Assembly (NCBI GenBank): GCA_019915135.1
Contig: JAHLMK010000027.1
Coordinates: 1 to 64,000, forward strand
Direction of reading: 5' to 3'
Length of the DNA stretch: 64,000 nt
Source: Strobilurus pachycystidiatus
Taxonomy: Eukaryota; Basidiomycota; Agaricomycetes; Agaricales; Physalacriaceae
Every line of letters begins with the position of its first letter. Within the stretch, counting starts at the first letter, position 1. Under the pieces are notes generated by a model. It did no database searches. It worked only from the letters and a program-made list of their open reading frames with translations, and was not told the origin of the DNA. Below, piece by piece: positions 11,076 through 22,800 of this stretch. The position numbers and the translations under genes are program-made.

Positions 11076-12704
11076 ATGGAAGAAATAGACAGGGAAATAT
11101 CAAAGCACGCAGAGGTCATCCGTCTCCTCAAAACGCGTCGCAACACCCTTGCTCTCATCTCTCGCCTTCCCGTCGAACTCCTCTCCGACATTTTCATCTT
11201 CGCTTCACGCGACGATTGGAGGAATCCGAACATCGAGAGCCGCGTATCTCATGTATGCGGATATTGGCGCTCGGCCGCGCTTGGTTGTCCCGCTTTGTGG
11301 AGCCGTCTTACATTCCAGGGCAACCCGGACTGGATGAAAGAGGTTCTCAAACGCAGCATGGATGCCCCGCTGGTCATCGAGGCCAGCCTTGCTTATCTGT
11401 CTCCTCGAATGTTTGACAATGTCATCGAAGCGCTGGGCCATCTCGGGCGCACTACCAGTGTCTCCCTGTCTGGGGACTCCAACGGCGAAATGCAAAAGGT
11501 CACCGCTCTCCTGACCCAGCCCGCGCCGTTCCTTCGCTTTTTGCGGATCGTATCGGCGCCTTCGCCCACCCTTGTTCTTCCCGAGAATCTCCTCGCCGAC
11601 GATGCGCCCTGCCTCAGGCAGCTTGAGCTCGATCGTTGCCAATTGAATTGGTCCTCGCCCGTGTTGCGAAACTTGACCCATTTCACCGTTAATAGTACCG
11701 GCGTGACCGCAGTTCAAGTTCGCGTCTCTGTCTCTCAGGTGTTGACCGTGCTGGCCAACATGCCATTGCTCGAAGTGTTCAGTTTTGGGCAAAGCCTAGA
11801 GCCGCAGCGGGCGATCCCAGGCAACTCTCCATCCGTAGTCAGGCTTCCGAAGTTGACCAGTCTCACACTTCAATCACCTGCCTCGCCTCTTACTGTTCTC
11901 CTCCAACACCTCCGCCTTCCCCAATCAGTCCGGGTCGTGGACATTTTGGCCATGGACATCGCGGCCGACGCTAGCACGGACGAGGGTGTAGAGGCAAATG
12001 TCGCGTCCCTTTTCAACGCCCTCAATAGTTGCGGCGAGCAATCCTCGCGGATACTGGCCCGGCCAATTGACAGACTCGCCCTCACTGTGGGGCTATCCGG
12101 CTTCCTAGCAATAGAGACATGGCACGATCAAACGCGCTCACTTGCTCTGAGCCTCGATTGTGGCAGTGGCCTTCGCCGCGTCTCTTCCATGAAAGCAGCG
12201 GTGGAGTCCCTTGTGTCCGTTATGCCTCTCCTTGGACTCCGCACGCTCACACTTGCACCCACCGCGCCCTTTGAGCTACCCCATGTCGCTTTGTTTGCTG
12301 CATGCCGCAAGCTCGAGCGCCTCACGTTGCGCGGGAACGCGCACCCGATCCTTGCCACATTAGGCTTGGTCGCCAAGAAGACGGAAGGTACAAGAAAGAA
12401 GAAACGGTCGACATCCCTGTTCCTCCCCGCCCTGCGAACTCTCTTCCTTGAGGGTGTCGAGTTCTACGACGAGACCACGGCGCTCAAGCGCACACTGCGC
12501 GTACGCAAGACTTATAAGGCCAAGATTCATCACCTGGAGATTACTGACGCGTACGGTCTCTATGAGGACGACGTGGCGGGGCTAGGAAGGGAAAACCTTG
12601 TCGATAAATTGGAGTGGGATATGGAGGAACAGAACGACGAGGAGGATGAGGATGAGGAGTACTCGGATGATGATTATTACTCGGATTATGGTTATTTGTA
12701 TTGA
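11076..12704 (+). CDS. F-box protein, tandem copy A
   Basis: Intronless, 542 residues from the ATG at 11076; an in-frame ATG at 11037 would add 13 residues. The downstream ATG is preferred because the paralogues begin MEEIDREISKHAE or MDELDREISK. The F-box lies at about residues 25-75 (ALISRLPVELLSDIFIFAS, then SHVCGYWRSAALGCPALWS), followed by degenerate leucine-rich segments and an Asp/Glu-rich tail (QNDEEDEDEEYSDDD). It is very similar to copy B across coding and flanking sequence, so the duplication is recent. By family knowledge it is a probable SCF adaptor; the target is unknown. Confidence 0.87.
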   Translation: MEEIDREISKHAEVIRLLKTRRNTLALISRLPVELLSDIFIFASRDDWRNPNIESRVSHVCGYWRSAALGCPALWSRLTFQGNPDWMKEVLKRSMDAPLVIEASLAYLSPRMFDNVIEALGHLGRTTSVSLSGDSNGEMQKVTALLTQPAPFLRFLRIVSAPSPTLVLPENLLADDAPCLRQLELDRCQLNWSSPVLRNLTHFTVNSTGVTAVQVRVSVSQVLTVLANMPLLEVFSFGQSLEPQRAIPGNSPSVVRLPKLTSLTLQSPASPLTVLLQHLRLPQSVRVVDILAMDIAADASTDEGVEANVASLFNALNSCGEQSSRILARPIDRLALTVGLSGFLAIETWHDQTRSLALSLDCGSGLRRVSSMKAAVESLVSVMPLLGLRTLTLAPTAPFELPHVALFAACRKLERLTLRGNAHPILATLGLVAKKTEGTRKKKRSTSLFLPALRTLFLEGVEFYDETTALKRTLRVRKTYKAKIHHLEITDAYGLYEDDVAGLGRENLVDKLEWDMEEQNDEEDEDEEYSDDDYYSDYGYLY

Positions 12705-13520
12705 CTTTCTCATGGAATGAGTATAGTAATCAGACTCATTCATACTCTGACACTGTTTTCAACGACAGGACGGATGAAATTATCACAGCAGCCCAGCTGG
12801 GTCCATGTGATGACCAGCTCAAGTCATTCCCGTTGTTGGAGCCTGCGAAGTTCGAATGCTTCAGACAGATCTGTGGCGTCGGTGTTGTTCGCGGTCCCAC
12901 GGACGGTGACGAGCTCGAAATGGGTTGTGAGCGTAGTGTTTGAATTGCCTGTCTGATATCCCACAACACGGAAGGAGAAAGACGTCGGTGTTTGGGATCG
13001 GTGGTAGCGAGGTAACTGACGAAGTCCGATTCAGAGGCCCAAAATAACTCATACGCTCACACTGTTTCTTCGGCGGAAACCTCGACTGAAGTTGAGTCGT
13101 GACTCGTAATCAGGTGAAGCACAGGTCCGTAGATAATGCAAGAATCGACAGACGGTAAGACTGATGCTCAACTGTAGAACCAGCCTGGAACCAGCCCAGG
13201 CCAAGTCAGGCCAAGTTCAGCAGCCAACATTATGATGGGTGCCAGCGGTCGGTCAACTTTACGTCACAATCGGCATCGAGACTGCAGGGTCACTAGCACT
13301 GCTTGCCTCTTGCCACTTGCCTGTTAGTATTACTTTTTCATCGTCGGGATATCTCAGTCGTGCGCGTGCTCTATATATACTTGGTGAAAAATCAAATCCG
13401 TCTCTCGGCCCAACTCCTCTCTTCGCCTATCAAAGTAAGCAGATTCACCTTGATTTCGAGGCCCCAGTACCTGATTATTTATCATGAAGGCAGTCAGTCA
13501 TTCATACGAATCGCCACAGC
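12705..13520. promoter_or_regulatory. Intergenic/promoter block, second copy of the duplicated unit
   Basis: Matches 10378-11036 in order and orientation: the TGATGACCAGCTCAAG block, the AGATCTGTGGCGTCGGTG block, ACTGCAGGGTCACT, then the TATA region. Copy-specific small indels are present, for example an extra ATTACT-type insertion near 13325. It carries the promoter of F-box copy B. Confidence 0.6.
13372..13379 (+). promoter_or_regulatory. TATA-like box of F-box copy B
   Basis: TATATATA in the same flanking context as at 10924-10931, about 140 bp upstream of the ATG at 13521. Confidence 0.45.
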
Positions 13521-15137
13521 ATGGAAGAAATAGACAGGGAAATATCAAAGCACGCAGAGGCCCTTCTTCTCCTCAAAAGGCGTCGCAACACCCTTGCTCT
13601 CATCTCTCGCCTTCCCGTCGAACTCCTCTGCGACATCTTCATCTTCGCTTCACAAGGCGAATGGAGGTACACCGAGAAGCGCGTATCTCATGTATGTGGA
13701 TACTGGCGCTCGGCCGCGCTTGGTTGTCCCGCTTTGTGGGGTCGTCTTACGTTCCAGGGCAACTTGGACTGGATGAAAGAGGTTCTCAGACGCAGCATGG
13801 ATGCCCCGCTGGTCATCGAGGCCAGCCTTGCTTCTCTGTCTCCTCAAATGGTTGACAATGTCATCGAAGTGCTGGGCCTTTTCGGGCGGACTACCGGTGT
13901 TTTCCTGTCTGGGGACTCCAGACGCAGAATGCAAAAGGCCACCGCTTTCCTGACCCAGCCCGCACCGTTCCTTCGCTTTCTGCGGATCGTATCAGCGCCT
14001 TCGCGCGCCCTTGTTCTTCCTGAAAAACTCTTCGCCGACGATGCGCCCTGCCTCAGGGAGCTTGAACTCGATCGTTGCCGACTGAATTGGTCCTCGCCCC
14101 TGTTGCGAAACTTGACCCATTTCACCGTTCATAGTACCGGCATGACCTGGCCCGCAGTCCAAGTTCGCGTCTCTGTCTCTCAGGTGTTGACCGTGCTGGC
14201 CAACATGCCATTGCTCGAAGTGTTCGGTTTTGGGCAAAGCCTAAAGCGGCCGACTCCAGGCGACTCGCCATCCGTAGTCAGGCTTCCGAAGTTGACCAGT
14301 CTAACTCTTCAGTCACCTGCCTCGCCTCTTACTTTTCTCCTCCAACACCTTCGCCTTTCCCATTCACTTCGAGTTGTGGACATTTCGGCCATGGAAATCA
14401 CGGCCGACGCTGGTGTAGAGGGAAATCTTGCGTCCCTTTTCAACGCCCTCGACAATTGCGGCGAACAATCCCTGCGGATACTGGCCCGACCAATTGACGA
14501 CACACTCCGCCTCACTCTGCGAACATCCGGCCTGAAGATAGAGACATGGCACGACTTAACGCGCTCACTTGCTCTGAGACTTGGTAGCATTGGCTCCATC
14601 TCTTCCATTATAGCGGTGGAGTCCCTTGTCTCCGTTATGCCTCTCCTTGAAGTCCGCAGGCTCACACTTGTATCCACCGAACCCTATAGGCTACCCCATG
14701 TCGCTTTGTTTGCTGCATGCTGCAAGCTCGAGCGCCTCACGCTGTATGGCAACGCGCACCCGATCCTTGCCACTCTAGGCTCGGTCGCCAAGGAGCCGGA
14801 AGGTACAAGAAAGAAACAGTCGACATCCCTGTTCCTCCCCGCCCTGCGAGCTCTGTACCTCAAGGGTGTCGAATTCTACGGCGAGACCCAGGCGCTCAAG
14901 CACACACTGCGCATGCGCAAGACTTATAAGGCCAAGATTCGTTACCTGGAGATTTCTGACGCGTGCGGTCTCTCTGAGGACGACGTGGCCGAGCTAGAAG
15001 GGGAAAATCTTGTCAATAGATTAGTGTGGCATTTGAAAGAACAGAACGACGAGGAGGATGAGGACTCCTCGGATGAGGATGAGGATGAGGATGAGGATGA
15101 GGATGAGGATGAGGATTCCTCGGATGATGAAGATTAG
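13521..15137 (+). CDS. F-box protein, tandem copy B
   Basis: Intronless, 538 residues, start MEEIDREISKHAE. The F-box is at about residues 25-75 (LISRLPVELLCDIFIFAS, then CGYWRSAALGCPALWG), followed by leucine-rich segments. The C-terminus is a long alternating Glu-Asp run encoded by a GATGAG microsatellite at about 15072-15110, longer than in copy A. The upstream ATG at 13484 is out of frame with the gene, supporting the start used. It is a recent duplicate of 11076-12704, and both copies are intact. Likely an SCF substrate adaptor; the target is unknown. Confidence 0.87.
   Translation: MEEIDREISKHAEALLLLKRRRNTLALISRLPVELLCDIFIFASQGEWRYTEKRVSHVCGYWRSAALGCPALWGRLTFQGNLDWMKEVLRRSMDAPLVIEASLASLSPQMVDNVIEVLGLFGRTTGVFLSGDSRRRMQKATAFLTQPAPFLRFLRIVSAPSRALVLPEKLFADDAPCLRELELDRCRLNWSSPLLRNLTHFTVHSTGMTWPAVQVRVSVSQVLTVLANMPLLEVFGFGQSLKRPTPGDSPSVVRLPKLTSLTLQSPASPLTFLLQHLRLSHSLRVVDISAMEITADAGVEGNLASLFNALDNCGEQSLRILARPIDDTLRLTLRTSGLKIETWHDLTRSLALRLGSIGSISSIIAVESLVSVMPLLEVRRLTLVSTEPYRLPHVALFAACCKLERLTLYGNAHPILATLGSVAKEPEGTRKKQSTSLFLPALRALYLKGVEFYGETQALKHTLRMRKTYKAKIRYLEISDACGLSEDDVAELEGENLVNRLVWHLKEQNDEEDEDSSDEDEDEDEDEDEDEDSSDDED
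15067..15117 (+). repeat. GATGAG hexamer microsatellite in F-box copy B
   Basis: About seven near-perfect GATGAG units encode Asp-Glu repeats in the acidic tail. Copy A has only a short version, so the tract has changed length since the duplication. Confidence 0.75.
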
Positions 15138-15493
15138 TACTCGGATTATGGTTATCTGTAGTGACTTTCCCATGTAATGACTCGTGATCAGACTCATTCG
15201 TACTCTGCCTTGGACTTTCACTGAGTATGAACTCAAGGTGGATGTGGCGGCCACATTTACGTCATAGGCCCAACGACTTGTGGCCGTGGGTGTCTACTAC
15301 TCACCTTGCTACCAAGAACCACTGTGACTTACGCCCTGCTCTCATTCATTGCGCAATCAGCATGAAACACCGTACATCTGCTTTACATTCTGGTCGTTCT
15401 CCTGCGTACTAGCTGGTTATCAACGTGCGTAAACTCTGCAAGTAGTCTTTCGCATCGAATATCAATAGATTTCAAGTCGTCCAACCACATATC
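15138..15493. other. Intergenic between F-box copy B and the F-box pseudogene
   Basis: About 350 bp with no supported gene. The first ~70 bp (TCGGATTATGGTTAT...) still resemble the 3' end and 3' flank of copy A. Further downstream no similarity was noticed by eye to the duplicated promoter block. Confidence 0.4.
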
Positions 15494-16588
15494 ATGGACG
15501 AGCTAGACAGGGAAATATCGAAGCGCCGAGAGGAGAGATCAAAGCACCGAGAGGCCATTCGACTGCTCGAACTGCGTCGGAACTCCCTTCAAGTTATTGA
15601 TGTTCTCAGGCGGCACCGAGTCTTCTATACAGAAAGTCATTGCTCCTCTTACCCATCCCGCACCATGTCTTCGAAGTTCGCGCGCTGGAGATCTCCTTGA
15701 ATCATCTACCGTCTCCCAATCTTCCTCACAATCTTCTCTCCGGCGATGCACCATCCCTCAGGGTGCTTCGGCTTCAGATGTGCCAACTGGATTGGACTTC
15801 GTCGTCGCTGCGAAATTTGACTCATTCTGCGGTCCACTTCAGAGGAGTTTATGGTGAATTCTCCGTACCCGTCTCTGTCGCTCAAGTGTTGACCGTGCTG
15901 AGTAAAATGCCATGCTCGAAGAGTTCAGCTTACAACAGAGACTTGGGGAAACGATCCCAAGCGATCTGGATTTGCCCTCCGTAGTCCGGCTTCCAACTTT
16001 GACCTGCCTCTCATTTTATTCACCCGCTTCGCTTCTGGCAGTCCTTCTGTCCCATCTCTTCCTTTAGACATAGAGACTGGCCATCGACCCCTCAACCAAG
16101 AAAGGTGTTCACTCGACTTGCATCTGAATTGTGGTACCGGGCATAATCAGGCTGCCTGCATGACAGCAGCATTGGAGTCGCTCGTCCGTATTCTCCCTCT
16201 CCACGAGCTTCGACATCATGACATGTGAGAATCTTCTTCTTTGAACCTGACGAAATACCGCAGGTTGGCTCATGTGGACCGCCTCACCTTGCAAGGAGAC
16301 GCGCACACTATCCTACACAACCTGGGTGTAGTTACCACAGCGGACGGTACTGAGAAGGCAGACTCGCTCGTCCTTCCCGCCCTTCGCGCTCTACATCTTG
16401 ACGGCGTCCAGTTTCCTGCACCCATTACAGCTCTGAAGCACACTTTGCACGCGCGCAAGTTGTGCAAGGCCAGGATTTGGAAACTGAACAACGCTGACTC
16501 CTATGGCCTCAACAAAGGTGACGTTGAGAATCTGAGAGGGGAGGGTCTCGTAGATGATCCAGAGTCACGGTGGGATGGGGTATATTGA
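15494..16588 (+). pseudogene. Decayed F-box paralogue lacking the F-box
   Basis: The N-terminus MDELDREISK...LLELRRNSLQ matches copies A and B up to the codon just before the F-box. The sequence then jumps to the region equivalent to about residue 135 (SGGTESSIQKVIAPLTHPAP). The F-box and about 100 residues are therefore deleted. Later blocks (LSGDAPSLRVLRLQMCQLDWTSS, VAQVLTVLSKMP, HVDRLTLQGDAHTILHNLG, TALKHTLHARKLCKARIW) lie in different frames separated by stops. No acidic tail remains. This is a dead member of the tandem array. Confidence 0.85.
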
Positions 16589-16837
16589 GAGAGGTGGACT
16601 TAGTAGGAGGAGCAGCTCCGGTTTTTTTAGTTATCCGAACGACAGGGCTTCTGCTACATACTAACCATCACTATCCCTCCCTCAGGTTATGTTTCGAGGA
16701 ATCGGTTGATTCTAGTTGATTTCTTAGAGATAGCATTCTAAATAACTTCTCTTCTACTAAGATTACAGGATACATGTTCGGATCATCGTGCGGAAGGTGT
16801 ACAGTGCGGCGAGTGAGACAAATGGAGCAAATCAAAA

Positions 16838-19800
16838 TTAAATCGCAGGCAGCCATCCTGAATTAGAACTGTGAGAGATTATCGCCGGGAAGGTGACTAT
16901 GTACATACCATGATACATGTTGGCAAGGAGTTCGGGATCCCTGGCTTCTGCGACGAGGCCGCTGATAGTGGACGCCACACTCAACGACGGGTCCAATTTG
17001 GATGACACAACGCTCAACGCGCGATCCGCCGTTTCTTGTGCGTTGTCGCTGTCCAGAGTGATCGCGAAGTCATGCATGTTGACCAAAATGTTCTGGTAGT
17101 CGTTCTTGTCAGTAGGTTGAGCCTTCCCAGCCCGAACATCACTCGTAATCCAGGAATGCAGCGGATCGTGTCTGAAGACCTCCAGAATCGTCATTATAAC
17201 GCCTCGCCCGTCACGCAAAACACGAAGAGTCTCCTCCGCACAACGCTGGAAAACGCCGTCTGTGCCAGAAATACCCATCCCGTCCACAATGTTGGAGGTC
17301 ATGCGAAATGGGACACGTTCGGGAACGGCCAGGCGCTTCCCCTGTTCGAACGCAATGCCGAGATCTATGTGCACGACTTCGCCGGTGTGATTATCTAACA
17401 AGATATTGCTGGTGTGGCGATCCCCAAGACCAAGGAGATGACCGACAATGGACGTCGTTGCGACACTGCGAGTATAGTTCAATCGCATCGTGAACCACGA
17501 CATGGGATCCTTGTGATGCTCGGTGAAGAAGTGCCGCATAACAGGCGGGTAATCCCGACACATCTCTTTGAACTTCTCGACCATCTTTGGCGTATTCAGA
17601 TACTTCGCATTTGCTTTTAATCGCTCATTCAGAGCATCAACCTTCATTTTTCCGTATCGTTTGAGAGCAGCCAGCAGCCAGTTGCGCATAGGCGTTGTTT
17701 TGTCGACGAACTCTAGAACGCCAGAACCGGAAGTAAGTGGAATGACTTTGTAGTCGCGGACTGTGAGTTTTCGGCGCTTTGTCTGTGTGTCTCGATGCAG
17801 AATGGTGTTGACTATGTCAAATACTTGTTCCATGACAGCGTCTTGACGAAGGTCGTCGTTACCTTCGCCTTTGAACTACAAATTCAATCGACGTCAAGAT
17901 CTTCTGGCTGCATAGGCAGATAAATTCAACGCACCAACTGCTTGTATGTCTTCCCAGTATCATCGTAACAGGTGACAATCTTGGGTAGGTTGATGCCGCC
18001 AGCAAGTGTGAAGTGTGGATCGTAACGATCCAACCAAGCGCACGATTCGTACTTTGCTGTACGGTCAATGGGTTCGTGCGCCGTCATCACCGGTATGGCG
18101 AGTCGAACGAATTTCTGCGATTTCCTGCGTGAATGTCCTAGCAGCGAGATCGGCTGGTCTTTGGGTATTGCAAACTTCTTGCCAGGGCCGCCTGAATACG
18201 CATTGTCGTCTTTGATGGCAAACGTCGCCCACTGTATTGCAGCATCGCACATATGTCGAATGTCGCGAACCCGATCTTTCTGATATCCGGTCGTCGATAT
18301 AGTTTCGCAAATGTTGGCAGCAGCGCGTCGGCGATCGCTTGCGGGTTCTGCAGACCTTGCGCGATGCGGTTGTGACTTCGGTGATAGGTTATCGGCGATG
18401 CACAACAGCTGATAGACGGCATGGAAGGGATGTTCAGAGCACATCCGTGTAACCAACTTGTGGAGACTCATTTGACCGTCTTGTTTGGCAGGGTCAACGG
18501 AAGTGAGTCGAGCAACAAGTTGATGCTAATTAAGCGATTGGGATGAGTGTCAGAGATGTGGGTAGCGATTGACTGACCGCTAAAAAGACAAACTTCCTCG
18601 ATGGCACACGAAGAAGGGAACAGTCCACGATGTCTGATATCGCTTCCTCTGTGAAGTTGGCAAGCCACAAGGAGCACAAATGAATGACCGCCTCGTCGTC
18701 AAAATCATCTGAAATCTCCAGACAGCGCGCATACATGTCTATAGCACGCGACAAGAATGAGTTACGATCGTTCTGACTTTGTTGGAGCATCCGTTTATCC
18801 CGATCCAATTTTGTTTCCAGGGTGTCTCTTTGTCTCTGGCTTCTAGTGCCTTGCAAGCGTCCCTCCTTGCGGTCATTCAATTGAGCTTCGCCTCGCCTGA
18901 TATACAGGCTGATCCTAATGTTGTCCGGCGACCGGGAAATGACGTAGTACTGGTCTTCAGCAAATCGCGCGCACGTTTGGTACACTGCTGCATTAGCATT
19001 CTGGTCCATTGAGGATGCGTGAGTGGATTTGATGGCGGTATCAAGGTACTCGTTCCAGATAACGGAAGGTTTTTCCAAACAAGCTTTCGCGGTCCAGGAT
19101 CCCTATTCATTGGTCAGTACAATTGAGTGTGTGACGCGACGAAGTACCAACCAAGCGAGCGTTGACAAGCGCCTTCTTTGTGTCGTATCGGCCTGAGTCC
19201 CGTATCTGTCTGAGAAGATCTACGGCACGTCTTTCTTCGTTGTGTGCCCAAAGAACATTGGCAAATTCCTCAGAAACATCCAGACTAGCGGACTTTTGTA
19301 GTTCTTCGGCACGGATGACGGAATTGAGAGCGATCTGGACTTGTCCTTCGTGGCGAGCCACTTCGGACACATGTAGTAGGCAGCGTTTCTCAAGTTCGCA
19401 TAGCGTCATAGAGAAGGGGGTAAGGAGCTGGCCAATCCTGAACCTATCTTCTCTCTTACGAGCGGCTTGGATGATAGACAAGCGGGTGGCGATGATACTT
19501 TCCGCGGTTTCGAAGCTGCTGTTCATCAGATTCGTCAGGGTATAATCTTGGCAATTCACTTACTCGAATGTGGAATCCAGTTTGCAAAATGACTCCCAGT
19601 TGGCTATCTCGGTGTTCCTCGTTGTGAGCAGTGTAGGGAAAGGCTCGCGCAACCATTGGGAAATTTGATGCAAACAGAGGAGATTGCGAAGGACTTCCCG
19701 GATCTGATTGATATTTTCTGAACCTAGAGCTCTGAGACGTGCCATCTCCCGAGAAAGCGAATGTTGCAGCGAGTCATTGGCCACGCCAATGTCACGCTCT

Positions 19801-22800
19801 ACGTGCAGAGCACGTAAAGCGAAATACAAAGAAGCCTCCGAGCTATCATCCCCATTGCCGCCAGGCACGTCCCATGTGCTGGTTCTCCAACCGAGCTTGT
19901 AGCTCATGGCGGATTGCGTACTCAGCACTCCACCGCTTAGCGTAGCGTGACTGGCTTGATGATTGAAGCCAAAGGCTCCCAAGGACTGCATGAGGCCGTG
20001 CGCATGTATAGGGTCGGTATTGCCAGCTTCGAGAGCCGCCCCATGGAATCGAAACGCCTTATCCCATTGGTTCTCGTGATGAAAACGATTCAGAAGGAAT
20101 CGTCTCATATCGGTGGGATGTATTGCGTAGAAACCGTCTGGCTCGTCGATGTTACTGTAGATGTCGTACATGACTTCTTCGATGACAGTCGGTTGGGACA
20201 TTTCGTTCTTAGCATATTCGACTGCCAACTCGAGAAACAGAAGGGCCGTGGTGTAAGAGCCGCATCGAATAGAGCATCGTGCCAACAAGATATAATCGAT
20301 ATCCAGCCATTCGTCGTAGCTCAGTGGATCTTTAGGTTTCAAGGCAGGAAGAGTGCGAAGGTGAAGCACGATGTCAATGATTGAGCGTACGCAAGAGTCA
20401 TCGACTGTTTTCGACGACAGGACGGATGTGAAGTAGTTTGTCAGGACCTTGCTACATGAGCGTTCAGCGCTTGTATCCCTTTGGAGCAAAACCTGAACAA
20501 GGACGGGAAGAATCTCACGGCCAAACTTCGGGTCGTTGGAGATAATAGGCGACAGTTGACCGTAGAAGATGTCGTCCTGTGTAATTGAATCATCGTCCTG
20601 CATCGCCATATCGTCGTTTCTTGCTGCCATATCAGCGAGGTGGCAAGCAATCGCACTGATCCAAGTATTGAACGTCGCAGCACAGCAGACGAATTTGTCG
20701 GAGACGATAAGGTCTTGGAGTGCGGCGTTGGGTCGAATGGTTGGGGAGATGGGATAAACCTGAAGATATGGAATTTCTTCGCCGTACGTCACCGAACCTC
20801 GCAAATCATGCCTGACACCCACAACGGAACGCAAGGCGGTATACGCAACGTGTCGACGCGCGACATCGCCGCCTCCCATCATATCGAGTAGAATGTTGAT
20901 GATGGTGTTCTCCGGGCTCGTATCGCTTCTCTTCGAGGTATCTGAGGGACGAGTCACCAAACCGTCGATACGTCCTTTGTTCCACATAAGGAGATCCGCG
21001 AAGGCGTGTACGTCCTCTTGGACGAGTGAGTGAGACGATGGTATGCTGTCCTTGAGCATCCAAAAGTCCCTCGAAAAATTGCTCTGGTCGTATTCCTCCC
21101 TACGCATGAGATCCCTCAGAGAAATTGAAATCCGGAACTTGTTGATGGTAACATTCGTGCCTTTGAGTAGACGCGACATCCATGGAGCGGTTATTCTGCC
21201 ATAGAAAGTGTCGAGCTCCCCGTGCAATTTTGTAGACCAGGCAACAAGTGCCAACATGATCTGGTCCTCCAAGTCATCGATGCGCGAGGCAAGACATGTC
21301 TCCCTATCAATCCAGTTACTCAAGTCTTGGCCGAGGGCCTGCAGAGATGGATTGGATGAAGTAGAATACTCATGAGATAAGTGGCAGATTCGGATCAGGA
21401 TGTCAGGAAACCTGGGATCCTTCACAGTCGATGAGTTCAAACGGTATTTCTCGAAAGACCAGGCAAGTATGGACTGCGCGCCCCTGGCTAGATCAGGGTG
21501 ATGCAAAAGCGACGATGCACCACGCATGAGAACATGAAGCAACGTAGGGTCGTCGAACGTCTCGTGCCGATAAGTGATCCATATGCAGGTTGCATTGAGC
21601 AGACGGATCTGCTCGTTGACCATGACGCTCTTTTCCATTTCAGCGAAGAGAGCTTGCAAAACGTGATAGGTCAACGCGTAGACGTCGTTGACTTGGACCC
21701 AACCACCGAGCCAGTCAAAGATGCGAAGGATGCGAGCTGTGTTTGCACGGGGAAGATTTGGCTCATGCGTCTGGAAGACAGACGGGTGAAGACGGCGCTG
21801 TGCTACAAGCGAATCAAAGACCATCACTGTGATCCCAGTCGCCCGATTGAATTCCGAGAGACTTGTCGCTATCGTGCCTTCAGACGAGATATCATAGTCG
21901 TCGACTGCGCGTACCACGCATGTGAATACCGCATCCACTTTTGACCGCAGAAGGTCTTCGAATGTAGCTTGGTTGGTACAAGTTATCGTCATGAGCTCAG
22001 CAAGTGCGCCGTCACGGTCGTTGAGATCAACAGTCAGAAGCTGATGGCCTACGATGTCGCCGAAGCATTCTGTGATACCGTTCATTGGCGGCTTGCCAAT
22101 CAACTGACAGTGGGCCGAAAAGAGGCCCCTACCGACCTCGGGCGTTACGGTCAAATTGACAGGCGTGAAGGAGGGGAAAGCGGCTAGTGCGAATTCCTTG
22201 CTATCGTTATAGCCTAACAAATGAGCGGGGAATTGGTCGATTGTCGTGCCGCGCATGAGCAAGGATAATGCAATCTGAGAGCCGTACGCTTCAAAGAAGG
22301 AAGCGGTACTGGCTAGGCCCAACCGCTGCGAGGCGCGGGACAAGACTACAGCGATGAGTCTCTCGTATTCCTGTTTGAGCGCTGAGTCGACCAGTGAAAC
22401 CTCAAGGACATTCCAGTAGCTTCCGCGTCTGGTTTCCGAGCTTATGATGACAACATTGGCCAAGTACAGCATTCTGGTGCTTATCTCGTCATAACTAGAG
22501 AGAATCACATTAATGGAAGTCAAAGAACTAGAAAGGGCAGCTTACTCAGATAGATGCGTCGTCAACACTTCTCTGACATCAGTGAAGAAATTGACCGTAT
22601 CTGCGCCTGTGGTCTGTGCAAAGGAGACCAAGCTGGTGCTTAGAACAGCCATCCGAAACCGGACCCTTGTGTCCAAGTCAGTATTCATCTGTATCATGAC
22701 AGCGTCCGGTCGCAAGTCGGTGCCAGTCGGCCAAGCACGCAAATGAGGATCGTCAACCAGGAAGCGGGACAAGAGCCGGCACAACGCATCACGAGTTTTC

